NCBI GenBank assembly: GCA_014762645.1
Contig: JABURP010000076.1
Location: forward strand, 1-55,422
Origin: Crocinitomicaceae bacterium
Lineage (GTDB): Bacteria; Bacteroidota; Bacteroidia; Flavobacteriales_D; Crocinitomicaceae
Length of the DNA: 55,422 nucleotides
Direction of reading: 5' to 3'
Shown here piece after piece: positions 43,074 to 51,184 of this stretch. A program made the translations under genes and the position numbers. A model generated the notes under the pieces. It did not search any database and was not told the DNA's origin. It was given only the letters and a program-made list of their open reading frames with translations. Each line of letters opens with the position of its first letter. The stretch's first letter is position 1.

Positions 43074-43081
43074 TATATTTG
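43074..43081 (+). promoter_or_regulatory. Candidate -7 box for the phhA leader transcript
   Basis: TATATTTG matches TAnnTTTG. Transcription would start near 43087, some ten bases before the leader ATG and about 185 bases before phhA. No clear -33 box is found at the preferred distance. Confidence 0.5.
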
Positions 43082-43099
43082 AACCGGTTGCACTAAACT

Positions 43100-43165
43100 A
43101 TGAGAATTATCTCTTTGAATATCACTTATTACTACTGGACAATTCCTCCGGGAACTGAGTCGTAA
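43100..43165 (+). CDS. Leader peptide with Tyr-Tyr-Tyr-Trp, upstream of phhA
   Basis: A 21-codon frame with ATG and TAA containing 'NITYYYWT': three consecutive Tyr codons (43127-43135, TAT TAC TAC) and one Trp codon. It lies between a -7 box and a strong terminator, in the classic layout of amino-acid attenuators, in front of the enzyme that makes tyrosine from phenylalanine. Ribosomes stalled on the Tyr codons would leave 43149-43155 free to pair with the terminator's left arm; ribosomes reaching the stop would cover it. Translation has not been shown, but run length, position and base pairing fit together. Confidence 0.7.
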   Translation: MRIISLNITYYYWTIPPGTES

Positions 43166-43204
43166 TTTGTGCTTATTTAAAATATTAATTATGAACCGTT
43201 CCCG
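43149..43204 (+). promoter_or_regulatory. Candidate antiterminator pairing of the phhA leader
   Basis: CGGGAAC (43149-43155), inside the leader-peptide frame 13 bases after the last Tyr codon, is perfectly complementary to GTTCCCG (43198-43204) in the left arm of the terminator. Forming this 7-base helix excludes the terminator. The same upstream segment can alternatively fold as TTCC-TCCG-GGAA (43143-43154), a small competing hairpin that would favour termination. Confidence 0.55.
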
Positions 43205-43228
43205 AAAACTTTCGGGAGCGGTTTTTTT
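43194..43228 (+). terminator. Attenuator terminator in front of phhA
   Basis: AACCGTTCCCGAAA pairs with TTTCGGGAGCGGTT with one G-U pair, followed by a run of seven T. It is a strong intrinsic terminator located between the leader peptide and phhA, ending about 42 bases before the phhA ATG. No upstream full-size plus-strand gene needs it, which supports a role in attenuation. Confidence 0.88.
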
Positions 43229-43270
43229 GTGCTAATAACACCGCTCCTGACGGGACACAAAACAAGAAAG

Positions 43271-43990
43271 ATGCAAGTTGCACTAAAACAAGAAATGGAC
43301 AAATACACTTCAGTTGATTTTGAAGTGTGGAAAATCTTATTTGAACGTCAGGCAGAAAACCTGAAAACAAAAGGGAGCCTACACTACACACAAGCCTTGT
43401 CTGATATGAAAGAAGTCCTCAACCGTTCGTTGGTTCCTGACTTCAGGGCACTAAATGGTTTTTTTCAGGAAAAGACCGGTTGGAACATTCATGTGGTTCC
43501 GGGCTTAATTCCTGTAGAGGATTTCTTTGAATTACTGGCGCAAAAGAAATTTTGTTCCTCCACCTGGTTACGAAGTATGGAAAATCTAGACTACCTGGAA
43601 GAACCGGATATGTTCCATGATATTTTTGGGCATATCCCTCTGTTGAGTAACGAAGTTTTTTCGGCCTTTACGCACGAATTTGGAAAATTGGGTAAAAAAC
43701 ACATCCACAATCCTGAATCCCTGGTAAAATTGCAACGATTATACTGGTTTACGATTGAATTTGGTGTGATTCTGGAGGAGAAAATCAAAGCATACGGTGC
43801 CGGTATAATGTCATCTTTTGGAGAAACCAACCGCATAGCTAACCGTGAATGCACTTTTCATGAATTTGATATTGAAGCTATCCTAAATAAGGAATTCAGA
43901 ACAGATGTTATGCAGGAAGAATACTTTGTGATAGAATCATTGGAGCAACTTTATAATTGCCTTCCGGATGCTGAAAAACTGTTGGGTTAG
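43271..43990 (+). CDS. phhA: Phenylalanine 4-monooxygenase
   Basis: 239 residues from the ATG chosen; a GTG 14 codons upstream would sit at the terminator. Bacterial-type phenylalanine hydroxylase catalytic domain with iron ligands His116 and His121 ('MFHDIFGHIPLL') and Glu163 ('YWFTIEFGVI'), and 'TGWNIHVVPGLIP', 'YGAGIMSSFGE'. It converts phenylalanine, O2 and tetrahydropterin to tyrosine and the 4a-carbinolamine. The pterin dehydratase needed for recycling lies 2.3 kb downstream. Upstream is a tyrosine-codon leader and terminator, so expression should rise when charged tRNA-Tyr is low. Its end overlaps the convergent ABC permease gene by four bases. Confidence 0.95.
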   Translation: MQVALKQEMDKYTSVDFEVWKILFERQAENLKTKGSLHYTQALSDMKEVLNRSLVPDFRALNGFFQEKTGWNIHVVPGLIPVEDFFELLAQKKFCSSTWLRSMENLDYLEEPDMFHDIFGHIPLLSNEVFSAFTHEFGKLGKKHIHNPESLVKLQRLYWFTIEFGVILEEKIKAYGAGIMSSFGETNRIANRECTFHEFDIEAILNKEFRTDVMQEEYFVIESLEQLYNCLPDAEKLLG

Positions 43991-44769
43991 AGGTCTCTGC
44001 GTTTTAAAGCAAAAAAGCCGATCAAAGTAAAACCTGCAATGTACAGCAATGACAAAATTGAACGCATTACTGTTCCCATATCGTATGGAATCTCAAAATT
44101 CGGATCTCGTTCTCTCGACATTTCAATAACCTCTTTAAAAAATGGAAAAGGTGTAAGATCTGAAATTGTAATTGTTGGGAAGAATTGAGCAACGTCATTA
44201 CCTACAGGAAGTTTAATGATATCATCCAAGATGATTATCACAACAAATAATATTATTGATAGTGCAGGTTTTCTGACCAGTACTGCAAAGAAAAAAGCGA
44301 ATGAAAAGTAGCCCAATGTTTGAATAAAATAAATTCCAAGATATTCTATCTCCTGAAACATATCTGCAGGGTTGGAATAAATACACCCCATGACTAAAGC
44401 AACTAAAAAGGTATACAGCGTAATTACAGCCGCCAAAATCACAAGAAAATACAACTTACCAATAATAACCTGCTTTCTACTTAATCCGTCAATAATGTTT
44501 TGTCTTTGCGTTTTAAACTCTATGTCATTACACACCAGAATAACTATCAACACACCCAATAAAACATTCCACCAGCTAGCTGTCCACGTGATGTAGTTCC
44601 ATACGGTTGGAAATCCAAAAATTTCATTGCTTGATGGAAGAAATGGAAAATCTATCTGACTAATACCAAAAAATGATATAGGAACCAGAAGTGCATAAAT
44701 ACCTAATATCAACCAAAAGGTCCTGTAGTTCTTAACCTTCAGATATTCTATTTGCAGTAATTTTTTCAT
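43987..44769 (-). CDS. ABC-2-type transporter permease
   Basis: 260 residues with about six membrane helices and a large loop after the first, the ABC-2 exporter layout ('EFKTQRQNIIDGLSRKQVIIGKLYFLVIL' is the amphipathic coupling segment). It partners the ATPase directly upstream, with an ATGA overlap. The substrate is unknown. Lantibiotic-immunity-like or general exporters share this organisation; nothing nearby points to either. Confidence 0.85.
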   Translation of the reverse strand: MKKLLQIEYLKVKNYRTFWLILGIYALLVPISFFGISQIDFPFLPSSNEIFGFPTVWNYITWTASWWNVLLGVLIVILVCNDIEFKTQRQNIIDGLSRKQVIIGKLYFLVILAAVITLYTFLVALVMGCIYSNPADMFQEIEYLGIYFIQTLGYFSFAFFFAVLVRKPALSIILFVVIIILDDIIKLPVGNDVAQFFPTITISDLTPFPFFKEVIEMSRERDPNFEIPYDMGTVMRSILSLLYIAGFTLIGFFALKRRDL

Positions 44770-45662
44770 TCTTTCGTTATCTCAAGGAATTGTGATTCTA
44801 GACTTCTCTTCACCATCCGAAGTTCTGTTAGCACCACTCCATTTTCAAAAAAGAACTTATTAATATCAGCAGGGTTTAAATTCTCTTTTACATTAAGGAG
44901 TAAACTTCCATTTTGATGTTCTACCACATCAGCTCCTTCAAAATCATCAATTAACAACTTTACCTTATCCAGGTTTTCTGCGCTAACGACCATTTGTTTA
45001 GCGCCCCCGGTAATACTTTCAACATCACTCTGAGCAATGGCTACCCCTTTTTTAAGGATGACAACATCTGTACACACTTTTTCTATCTCATCTAACTGAT
45101 GTGACGCAATCAAAATTGTTTTTCCGTATTTGGCTATTTCCAGTATTAGGTTTCGAATTTCTGCAATTCCTTGCGGGTCCAAGCCATTAGTCGGTTCATC
45201 TAAAACCAGTACTTCCGGATCACTTAAAAGTGCCGAGGCAATAGCCAGACGTTGTTTCATCCCGAGTGAATAGGTCTTGAACTTCGAATCTTTTCTTTCC
45301 AATAGACTCACTGTTTTCAAGACACTTTCAATGCGTTCATCAATTCGATCAATTTCTTTGATTTTAGCAACAATTCTCAAATTCTGTACAGCCGTGAGGT
45401 AAGGATAAAAATTGGGCGTTTCCAGTAATGATCCTATGTGTTTTCTGTTACTATCATCCTGACCTTTACCAAACCATGAAAATTTTCCAGCGGTAGGATT
45501 AAGTACACCTAACAAAATACCCAGCGTGGTAGTTTTACCACTTCCGTTTGGCCCCAGAATGCCAAATACCATTCCTTTCTCTACCTTCACGTTTAACCTG
45601 TTTAAGGCGATAATTGTACCGTAGGTTTTGGAGAGATTATTTATTTCAAGTATTGTGCTCAA
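44766..45662 (-). CDS. ABC transporter ATP-binding protein
   Basis: 298 residues. Walker A GPNGSGKT, signature 'SLGMKQRLAIASALL', Walker B 'VLVLDEPTNGLDPQG', switch 'LIASHQLDEIEKV'. The C-terminal ~80 residues are the extra domain of ABC-2/CcmA-like ATPases. The start is TTG: an in-frame stop lies two codons upstream and no ATG fits. It drives the co-transcribed permease. Confidence 0.9.
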   Translation of the reverse strand: MSTILEINNLSKTYGTIIALNRLNVKVEKGMVFGILGPNGSGKTTTLGILLGVLNPTAGKFSWFGKGQDDSNRKHIGSLLETPNFYPYLTAVQNLRIVAKIKEIDRIDERIESVLKTVSLLERKDSKFKTYSLGMKQRLAIASALLSDPEVLVLDEPTNGLDPQGIAEIRNLILEIAKYGKTILIASHQLDEIEKVCTDVVILKKGVAIAQSDVESITGGAKQMVVSAENLDKVKLLIDDFEGADVVEHQNGSLLLNVKENLNPADINKFFFENGVVLTELRMVKRSLESQFLEITKE

Positions 45663-45698
45663 TGACTATTTATTAATGGATTAAAAGTAGTTAAATTT

Positions 45699-46193
45699 TC
45701 ATGTTTTACGCGTATATACTATTTGCCAGGCCAATTTCCATGTTTTTCCTCCATCCGTTGATACTTCCCAGTCCCATGTGAACGAATCGGGTTGGATATT
45801 GTAGAATATCATGCGTCTTACAATGGTTCGATCACCGTACTTTACAGCTTTGGTTTGGAAGATGCGTATATCCCCCTCAACGACCCCGATTAGGTCAATA
45901 TAGCCGCCTGAATTGTCTGCCCAGGCCTGATGCCATGAACTATCCACTGGGCTAAACACCGAAATACTGGTTCCAAAAAACTGGTTCGTGGTATCTGAAA
46001 AATTTTCAAGAATCACTTTCCCGCCAGCTGTTTTACTGACCACATTTTCGCCGTAAATGGTCTCTCCTTTTTTATTGGTCCATTTAGCTTCCCAGGTTCC
46101 AACCCAAAAATCAAATGCGTGCGCAATATCTTCATCCTGTGCTTGTGCACCAAATGATAAAAACATTAAAAACAGGAGCCATAATCGTTTCAT
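45699..46193 (-). CDS. Secreted DUF1579-like protein
   Basis: 164 residues. Signal peptide of about 18 residues ('LWLLFLMFLSFGAQAQ'). The mature part has the lipocalin-like pattern of DUF1579 relatives: 'FDFWVGTWEAKWTNKKGE', 'GKVILENFS', 'STDGGKTWKLAWQIVYTRK'. Function unknown; a small hydrophobic-ligand barrel is plausible. The ATG is preferred to a GTG two codons upstream. It is divergent from phhB. Confidence 0.7.
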   Translation of the reverse strand: MKRLWLLFLMFLSFGAQAQDEDIAHAFDFWVGTWEAKWTNKKGETIYGENVVSKTAGGKVILENFSDTTNQFFGTSISVFSPVDSSWHQAWADNSGGYIDLIGVVEGDIRIFQTKAVKYGDRTIVRRMIFYNIQPDSFTWDWEVSTDGGKTWKLAWQIVYTRKT

Positions 46194-46271
46194 GTTCACT
46201 ATTTTTCAGAAAGATATAAAGAGGAAATACCTCATCAACGAATTACTACATAAACGGCAAAAGAACAAGAT

Positions 46272-46514
46272 ATGGATTGGAAAGAAAAGGATAATCAACT
46301 CATTAAGGAATTTGAATTGGGCAGTTTTTCAGATATTGTTAATGCACTTCCTGAAATCGGGACAGTAGCGGATGGCATGAATCATCACCCTGATTTTGAG
46401 GTGTATGGATACAAGCATATCAAATTCAAACTCCAAACCCATTCAGAGGGTAAGGTGACACAAAAAGATCATAATCTGGCAAAAGAGATAGACCGAATTC
46501 TAAGTAATAATTAA
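46272..46514 (+). CDS. phhB: Pterin-4a-carbinolamine dehydratase (short form)
   Basis: 80 residues. The dehydratase signature is present: His38-His39-Pro40 in 'GMNHHPDFEVYGYKHIKFKLQTHSEG', the second catalytic His57 and Asp66 in 'TQKDHNL'. It dehydrates the 4a-hydroxytetrahydropterin produced by phenylalanine hydroxylase, so it supports phhA. It is shorter than the common 95-105-residue forms, lacking part of the N-terminal strand, but the active site is complete. It ends one base before the convergent DUF2490 gene's stop. Confidence 0.88.
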   Translation: MDWKEKDNQLIKEFELGSFSDIVNALPEIGTVADGMNHHPDFEVYGYKHIKFKLQTHSEGKVTQKDHNLAKEIDRILSNN

Positions 46515-46515
46515 A

Positions 46516-47223
46516 TTACTTCTTTTGAGAGAATTTAATTTTGTGATGCAGGCTTAGCTGGAGCTGTCCCTTGTTCCAATTGCTTGTTGTTTGCTGCATA
46601 TACCCTAGCTGAACATTCAAATTATCCAAAATACCATAACCGAGTGCTGCATAAGCTCGGTTTCGGTCATAAAGTGCAACAGAATATCCATTACCAATAT
46701 CTCTTTGACCATTAATGAAGATTTCATCATACAGGGATAAATAAAATGCTCCTTTTCCGATCTTGTTTTTATTGAATGGTACGGTTAAAAACATAGCATA
46801 CCTATATCGTGTTCTGAAATCCTGTTGCTCGACGAATCGTTGCTCATACCGGATACGGTGTCTAAAATAAAATCGATTTCCGACCTTGTGTGGCATTAGG
46901 ACTTCCTGATAAATTCGGCTTTCGCGGGTCGTAGCTTTACTGTCACCATAGGTGCCGGACGTGATATCTCCATAACCCAATGTGAATTTGACTTTTGCAT
47001 TTTTTGGCGAGTACGTAACACCTGAACGCAATAAAAGTTGCTCAAGATCACCAAAAATATTCCATTTCCTCAACTGAAAATCACCCTGAATACCCCAACC
47101 ACTTTCTTTAAATTCGGTATCCCAAAAATACATGTACCATGCACCAACTTCATGCTCATTAACCTGTGCTTTTGACAGGAATGTTGACATCAGAAAAACA
47201 ATTATTATCCCCAGCTTTCTCAT
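46516..47223 (-). CDS. DUF2490 outer-membrane beta-barrel protein
   Basis: 235 residues. Signal peptide of about 19 residues, then regular amphipathic strands rich in Tyr, Arg and Gly ('WNIFGDLEQLLLRSGVTYSP', 'RFYFRHRIRYEQRFVEQQDFRTRYRYAMFLTVPF', 'LNVQLGYMQQTTSNWNKGQLQLSLHHKIKF'), the DUF2490 pattern, ending in a barrel-type strand. It probably sits in the outer membrane; its cargo or role is unknown. Confidence 0.8.
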   Translation of the reverse strand: MRKLGIIIVFLMSTFLSKAQVNEHEVGAWYMYFWDTEFKESGWGIQGDFQLRKWNIFGDLEQLLLRSGVTYSPKNAKVKFTLGYGDITSGTYGDSKATTRESRIYQEVLMPHKVGNRFYFRHRIRYEQRFVEQQDFRTRYRYAMFLTVPFNKNKIGKGAFYLSLYDEIFINGQRDIGNGYSVALYDRNRAYAALGYGILDNLNVQLGYMQQTTSNWNKGQLQLSLHHKIKFSQKK

Positions 47224-47283
47224 CCTAAACTTATATTACTACAAAAATACATAACATCTAAAAACACATAAATGTTCTTCCGC

Positions 47284-47673
47284 TTATTTTTTCATTTTTT
47301 GCTTTTGAAAAACATAAATCAAATAAGTGATCACTAGTCCTAAAATTGTAGCAAGACAACCAAATACGACGAGTGTTTCTGATTTATAGGATGCTGAACT
47401 AAATGAGACCATAAAACCACTCATCACATTAAATGCAAATGCACCCGGTATAACGACCCAAAAGAAAAACGTCATCAAATAGCTTTTTGCCACAAATTTG
47501 TTGCGTGCTAAAAACATTCCTGCAGACAATGCTGCAATAATACCTGACCCCGTTACAATCATGAAATTCTCAATTGCTTTGGAGGGTGCAATTATTGCCA
47601 GCAATGTGAAGATGAACAGTGGCGCAATAACACCAAAAACATACATTTTTATGAGTTGTTTTTTACTTGCCAT
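47284..47673 (-). CDS. Small four-helix membrane protein, unknown
   Basis: 129 residues from the internal ATG; a TTG nine codons upstream is possible but less likely. Four hydrophobic helices (about 8-28, 35-55, 65-88, 98-120). No motif is recognised, and no neighbour suggests a role. It is divergent from the amidohydrolase gene. Confidence 0.6.
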   Translation of the reverse strand: MASKKQLIKMYVFGVIAPLFIFTLLAIIAPSKAIENFMIVTGSGIIAALSAGMFLARNKFVAKSYLMTFFFWVVIPGAFAFNVMSGFMVSFSSASYKSETLVVFGCLATILGLVITYLIYVFQKQKMKK

Positions 47674-47755
47674 ATCTACTCTATAATATAATGATTTCAA
47701 AAGAACTTTGTTTACATTTTTAAAACTTAATTCCCTTATTTTCTTTTGATTGAGC

Positions 47756-47763
47756 TAATTTTG
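47756..47763 (+). promoter_or_regulatory. Candidate -7 box for the amidohydrolase gene
   Basis: TAATTTTG fits TAnnTTTG, 15 bases before the chosen ATG; the -33 region is weak. Confidence 0.35.
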
Positions 47764-47778
47764 AGTAAGTCTTGTACC

Positions 47779-49221
47779 ATGACAGACTCTAGAAGGGAAT
47801 TTTTGAAAAAATCTGCACTGTTGGCTGCGGCTTCTGCGGCATCCTCATCCGGCTTGTCGCAATTGCTACCAACGGAGCCAGAAGAAGGTGAACTTCTCTA
47901 TGATTATGTCATTGCCAATGGTGATGTCTTTTTTGAACGAAAATTTCAGAAATTATTTGTCGGAATCAATTCCTTTGGAAAATTGAAAATATCTGCGACT
48001 CCATTAAAAGGACAGCAAATTATTGATGCTACGGGAAAGATAGTCTCTCCCGGATTTATAGATATACTAGCGGATAACTCTTCCAACCCGGAAGAAACAT
48101 ATCTTACTTTTGAATCATACAAAGTAACAGATGGTGTAACAACGGCCCTTCAGCTCCATGGGGGACACCACAAAGCAGCCAGTTATTACCGAAATTTCAA
48201 CAAAAAATCACATTATATCAATTGGGGAGTTTCAACCAAGGTGATGAATATCCGCAGAAATCAAAGATCCGTAAAGAGTCGGCTTAAGATTATTGAGAAG
48301 AATCTGGCTTACGGTGCACTGGCTATTTCTCACAGCATAGAATACCAGCCTACACCTTATTCAGAATTGTTAGAATATGGCCAACTGGCCTATAAATATC
48401 AACGACCATTGTTTCTGCACTTGCGCTACTCGTCCAAAGATAAAGAGCTAAGAGGTGTTTTGGAAGCCATTAAAATTGCCAGGGATACCGGTGCACATAT
48501 TCACATTGATCATTTGAATTCAACGGGCGGAACTTTCAATATGCCGAAAGCGCTCGAGCTAATCAGGGAAGCACGGGCAAATGGTCTTAAGATTACGACT
48601 TGTGTTTACCCTTACTCGTATTGGGCCACTTATCTTCATTCCAAACGCTTTGGTGATGGTTGGAGACAACGCTATAAATTAGATTACTCAGACCTAACGG
48701 TAGTAGGAACCGGGGAAAAACTCTGCCAAAAACGCTTTACGGAACTCAGAAGTAAATCCGGAGTTTTGGTAGCAGTACCAGAAGGAACAATGCCATTAGC
48801 ACAAACTGTTGATTTGGCTATTAAAGAAGACTTTTGCCTCATAGGATCAGATGGTGGTATTGAACGAAATTCCCGTGCCAATAATCATCCCAGAGGAGCT
48901 GGCTGTTTTGCAACTGCGGTAAGACATTTTCAGGATATTGGAATACCTCTGGAAACGATCCTATACAAACTCACAGAAGCTCCAACCACCCTACTTCGTC
49001 CTGCACTAATGCGGCGGGGAAAACTTAAGGACAATTACAGGGCAGATATCGTGATTTTTGACAAGGATAAGATAAATGGAGCAGCCACTATGGCAAATCC
49101 CAATCAATTTTCTAATGGAATAGATTATGTTTTTGTCAATGGTGAAATTGCTTGTAAAAACAAAAAATTAAAACTTCTAAATGGCCGACAAATCAAAATT
49201 CAGGCGGCTAAAGTCAATTGA
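47779..49221 (+). CDS. Tat-exported amidohydrolase (D-aminoacylase-like) lacking the first HxH
   Basis: 480 residues. A twin-arginine signal ('SRREFLKKSALLAAASAAS') begins the protein, and the ATG right before it is chosen. The amidohydrolase barrel shows 'KIVSPGFIDILADNSSN', where active relatives have PGFID-x-H-x-H: the first metal-binding His pair is missing. Later ligands are kept: 'RPLFLHLRYSS', 'THIHIDHLNSTG' style His residues ('AHIHIDHLNSTGG') and the catalytic-type Asp in 'LIGSDGG'. The C-terminus has the usual 'GKLKDNYRADIVIFDKD' and a return strand. It is either a mononuclear enzyme or a changed-function relative of N-acyl-D-amino-acid deacylases. Confidence 0.8.
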   Translation: MTDSRREFLKKSALLAAASAASSSGLSQLLPTEPEEGELLYDYVIANGDVFFERKFQKLFVGINSFGKLKISATPLKGQQIIDATGKIVSPGFIDILADNSSNPEETYLTFESYKVTDGVTTALQLHGGHHKAASYYRNFNKKSHYINWGVSTKVMNIRRNQRSVKSRLKIIEKNLAYGALAISHSIEYQPTPYSELLEYGQLAYKYQRPLFLHLRYSSKDKELRGVLEAIKIARDTGAHIHIDHLNSTGGTFNMPKALELIREARANGLKITTCVYPYSYWATYLHSKRFGDGWRQRYKLDYSDLTVVGTGEKLCQKRFTELRSKSGVLVAVPEGTMPLAQTVDLAIKEDFCLIGSDGGIERNSRANNHPRGAGCFATAVRHFQDIGIPLETILYKLTEAPTTLLRPALMRRGKLKDNYRADIVIFDKDKINGAATMANPNQFSNGIDYVFVNGEIACKNKKLKLLNGRQIKIQAAKVN

Positions 49222-49264
49222 TCCCTCACAAATTTTAGTACATTCAACCATCTATTAAAAAGTT

Positions 49265-49885
49265 ATGGAAGGAATAATAGCAATTGTAATTGGTCTTGGG
49301 TTATTGGTAGCCATCATTGTTTGGGCCGTTAAATACACGAAAAAAATCAATAAGCGCAAAGAAAGATTCTATTCTGAATTCGCCCAAAAGCATGGGTTAC
49401 AACACTCTTCTTCCAAATACATGATGGCCATGCTAAATGTGGTTCAGGGAACCTATAAAGGCAGTCCGTTCACTGTGTTTGAAAAAATGGAAGGCAGTGG
49501 TAAAAACAAGTCAGTTGTTACGCGCGCCAGCTTTGAAAATGTTCCTTTTGACTATGATTTTAAGATTGGTAAGGAGCACATCTTTTCAAAAGCTGGTAAA
49601 CTGTTGGGGATGAAAGATATTGAGTTTGGTGATGAAGAGTTTGATAAAAAGTTTCTCATCAAAAGTAAAGATGAAGAGAAGTTCAGAGCGTTCTTCAACT
49701 ACAAACTTCAAGGAGCACTTAAGGAACTTAAAAGTGATTTAGCCAGTTCAATTCGGGTATCAGACGGAACAATGACCTATATGCATTATGGGCCTTTACC
49801 CAATGAAAAAACCTTCCGGTCATTTGAACGCGTTGTCGACTTTATGATTTTACTGATCGACGAGGCATCACACAGCAGGTCATAA
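49265..49885 (+). CDS. Membrane-anchored protein of unknown function
   Basis: 206 residues. An N-terminal membrane helix (about 3-23) is followed by a basic stretch and a soluble domain with 'FEKMEGSGKNKSVVTRASFENV', 'FGDEEFDKKFLIKSKDEEKFRAFFN' and 'MTYMHYGPLPNEKTFRSFERVVDFM'. The 'EFDKKFLIKSKDEE' element is reminiscent of DUF3137-like proteins, but I do not claim membership. The soluble part is probably cytoplasmic. The end overlaps the convergent gene's stop by six bases. Confidence 0.6.
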   Translation: MEGIIAIVIGLGLLVAIIVWAVKYTKKINKRKERFYSEFAQKHGLQHSSSKYMMAMLNVVQGTYKGSPFTVFEKMEGSGKNKSVVTRASFENVPFDYDFKIGKEHIFSKAGKLLGMKDIEFGDEEFDKKFLIKSKDEEKFRAFFNYKLQGALKELKSDLASSIRVSDGTMTYMHYGPLPNEKTFRSFERVVDFMILLIDEASHSRS

Positions 49886-51172
49886 ATTCCAGGTAAGACC
49901 AACGGTACCACCCAACCAATGCCTTTTTCTGACCAATGGAATCTGAGAATCTACCTTCATTATTGCATAATATCTATAGGCCGGAGTTAGGCTCAAGTAG
50001 CAGTTTTTAGCAATCTTTATATCACTACTCAACCCTAATTGAACAGCACCTAGATAGCCTGTAATGAAGTGTTTGTAGTAATCATAACTGAATGCAGTTG
50101 TGGGGTTGTACTGATACTTTTCATAGATTGGAATTTCATTCACAAGAGAAAGCCTACCTCTGAGTTTGAATCTCGGTCGTTGCAACATATCAAACTGTGC
50201 AGAAACAGGAATTCCCAGTGAAGAAATAGCACTGTATGCCGACTTCGTTGACAAAGAGTTCAAAACAGTATTTGAAGTATTTGAATCAGAATAAACACTA
50301 TAAACACTTAAAAACTTTGTCCGGGCAAAATCAATACCTACTCGCCAGGACCAACGTGGTGTAAAATACTTACCAAAAAAGCCTGAAACATTTATGTTTT
50401 TTTGAACGGTTCCATAAACGATTGTACCGTTAGATCCATTGATAGACTCTTGCGCCATTGGATCCTGTGTATTTGAAGATGTATAATATTGATTTTCATT
50501 TGAATTGAACTGGCTTGCATCATACCAATAGCTAATTCCAAAACCAATTTCCCATGGTCTTTTAGTCTTCACTGGTTTATCTATATCATGTAAATCAAAC
50601 ACAGGATAAACACATTCGTTGTGAACCGGATGAAGTTTTGACTTTCTGAGCATTTTGACATTTTCCTTCTTTTCTTCCTCAAATGATTCATTGAAGGCCA
50701 ATTGTTGATTCACTGATTTTACTCCTGATTCATCTGTAACACTACCATGCAGAGATTGATTATCCGTGCTACTGATACTTGGAATATCATTCTTCGACAG
50801 TTGGTCTACGGTATTTACATTTTGACTATTTTCTACCACCTGTTGGTCAGATTGAGTCGCCGTTGAGTTTACTTCTTCATGTTGAATTTTCGTATCACCG
50901 GAAACATTTTCTTCTACAATTTCCTGATTGACAACTGCGGGCTCTAGCTGGTTTTCTACGGATTCGTTTTGCCCTGTAAAATTTGTAGCAATCACAACAA
51001 TGGAAAGCAGTGCGGCAGATGCACCACCTACCCACCACCATATAAATCCACGGCGCTTTTTATCCTTATCGTCAAGTGCAGATTCTATTTCTGACCAAAG
51101 TGCATCAGAAGGATAAGATCCATAATTTTGGAACTTATCACTCAAACTGCCCGGTTGCTTATTTGTCTGCAT
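49880..51172 (-). CDS. Anti-sigma-like membrane protein with C-terminal beta-barrel domain
   Basis: 430 residues. The N-terminal ~40 are cytoplasmic-type ('SDALWSEIESALDDKDKKRR'), followed by a single membrane helix (about 43-63), a Ser/Thr/Asn/Gln-rich spacer (about 65-160), and a C-terminal domain of barrel-like strands (about 200-430: 'EIGFGISYWYDASQF', 'WSWRVGIDFARTKFLSVYSVY', 'NCYLSLTPAYRYYAIM'). It starts 12 bases after an ECF sigma gene, so the N-terminus probably binds that sigma. Such single-chain proteins are known in Bacteroidota, but how the last domain reaches the outer membrane is unclear. Confidence 0.7.
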   Translation of the reverse strand: MQTNKQPGSLSDKFQNYGSYPSDALWSEIESALDDKDKKRRGFIWWWVGGASAALLSIVVIATNFTGQNESVENQLEPAVVNQEIVEENVSGDTKIQHEEVNSTATQSDQQVVENSQNVNTVDQLSKNDIPSISSTDNQSLHGSVTDESGVKSVNQQLAFNESFEEEKKENVKMLRKSKLHPVHNECVYPVFDLHDIDKPVKTKRPWEIGFGISYWYDASQFNSNENQYYTSSNTQDPMAQESINGSNGTIVYGTVQKNINVSGFFGKYFTPRWSWRVGIDFARTKFLSVYSVYSDSNTSNTVLNSLSTKSAYSAISSLGIPVSAQFDMLQRPRFKLRGRLSLVNEIPIYEKYQYNPTTAFSYDYYKHFITGYLGAVQLGLSSDIKIAKNCYLSLTPAYRYYAIMKVDSQIPLVRKRHWLGGTVGLTWNL

Positions 51173-51184
51173 AATTAATTATCA

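Noticed and set aside
43100-43165. Reading the leader as a tryptophan attenuator
   Set aside because: There is a single Trp codon against three Tyr codons, the downstream gene makes tyrosine, and a stall at Trp would partly cover the antiterminator segment.
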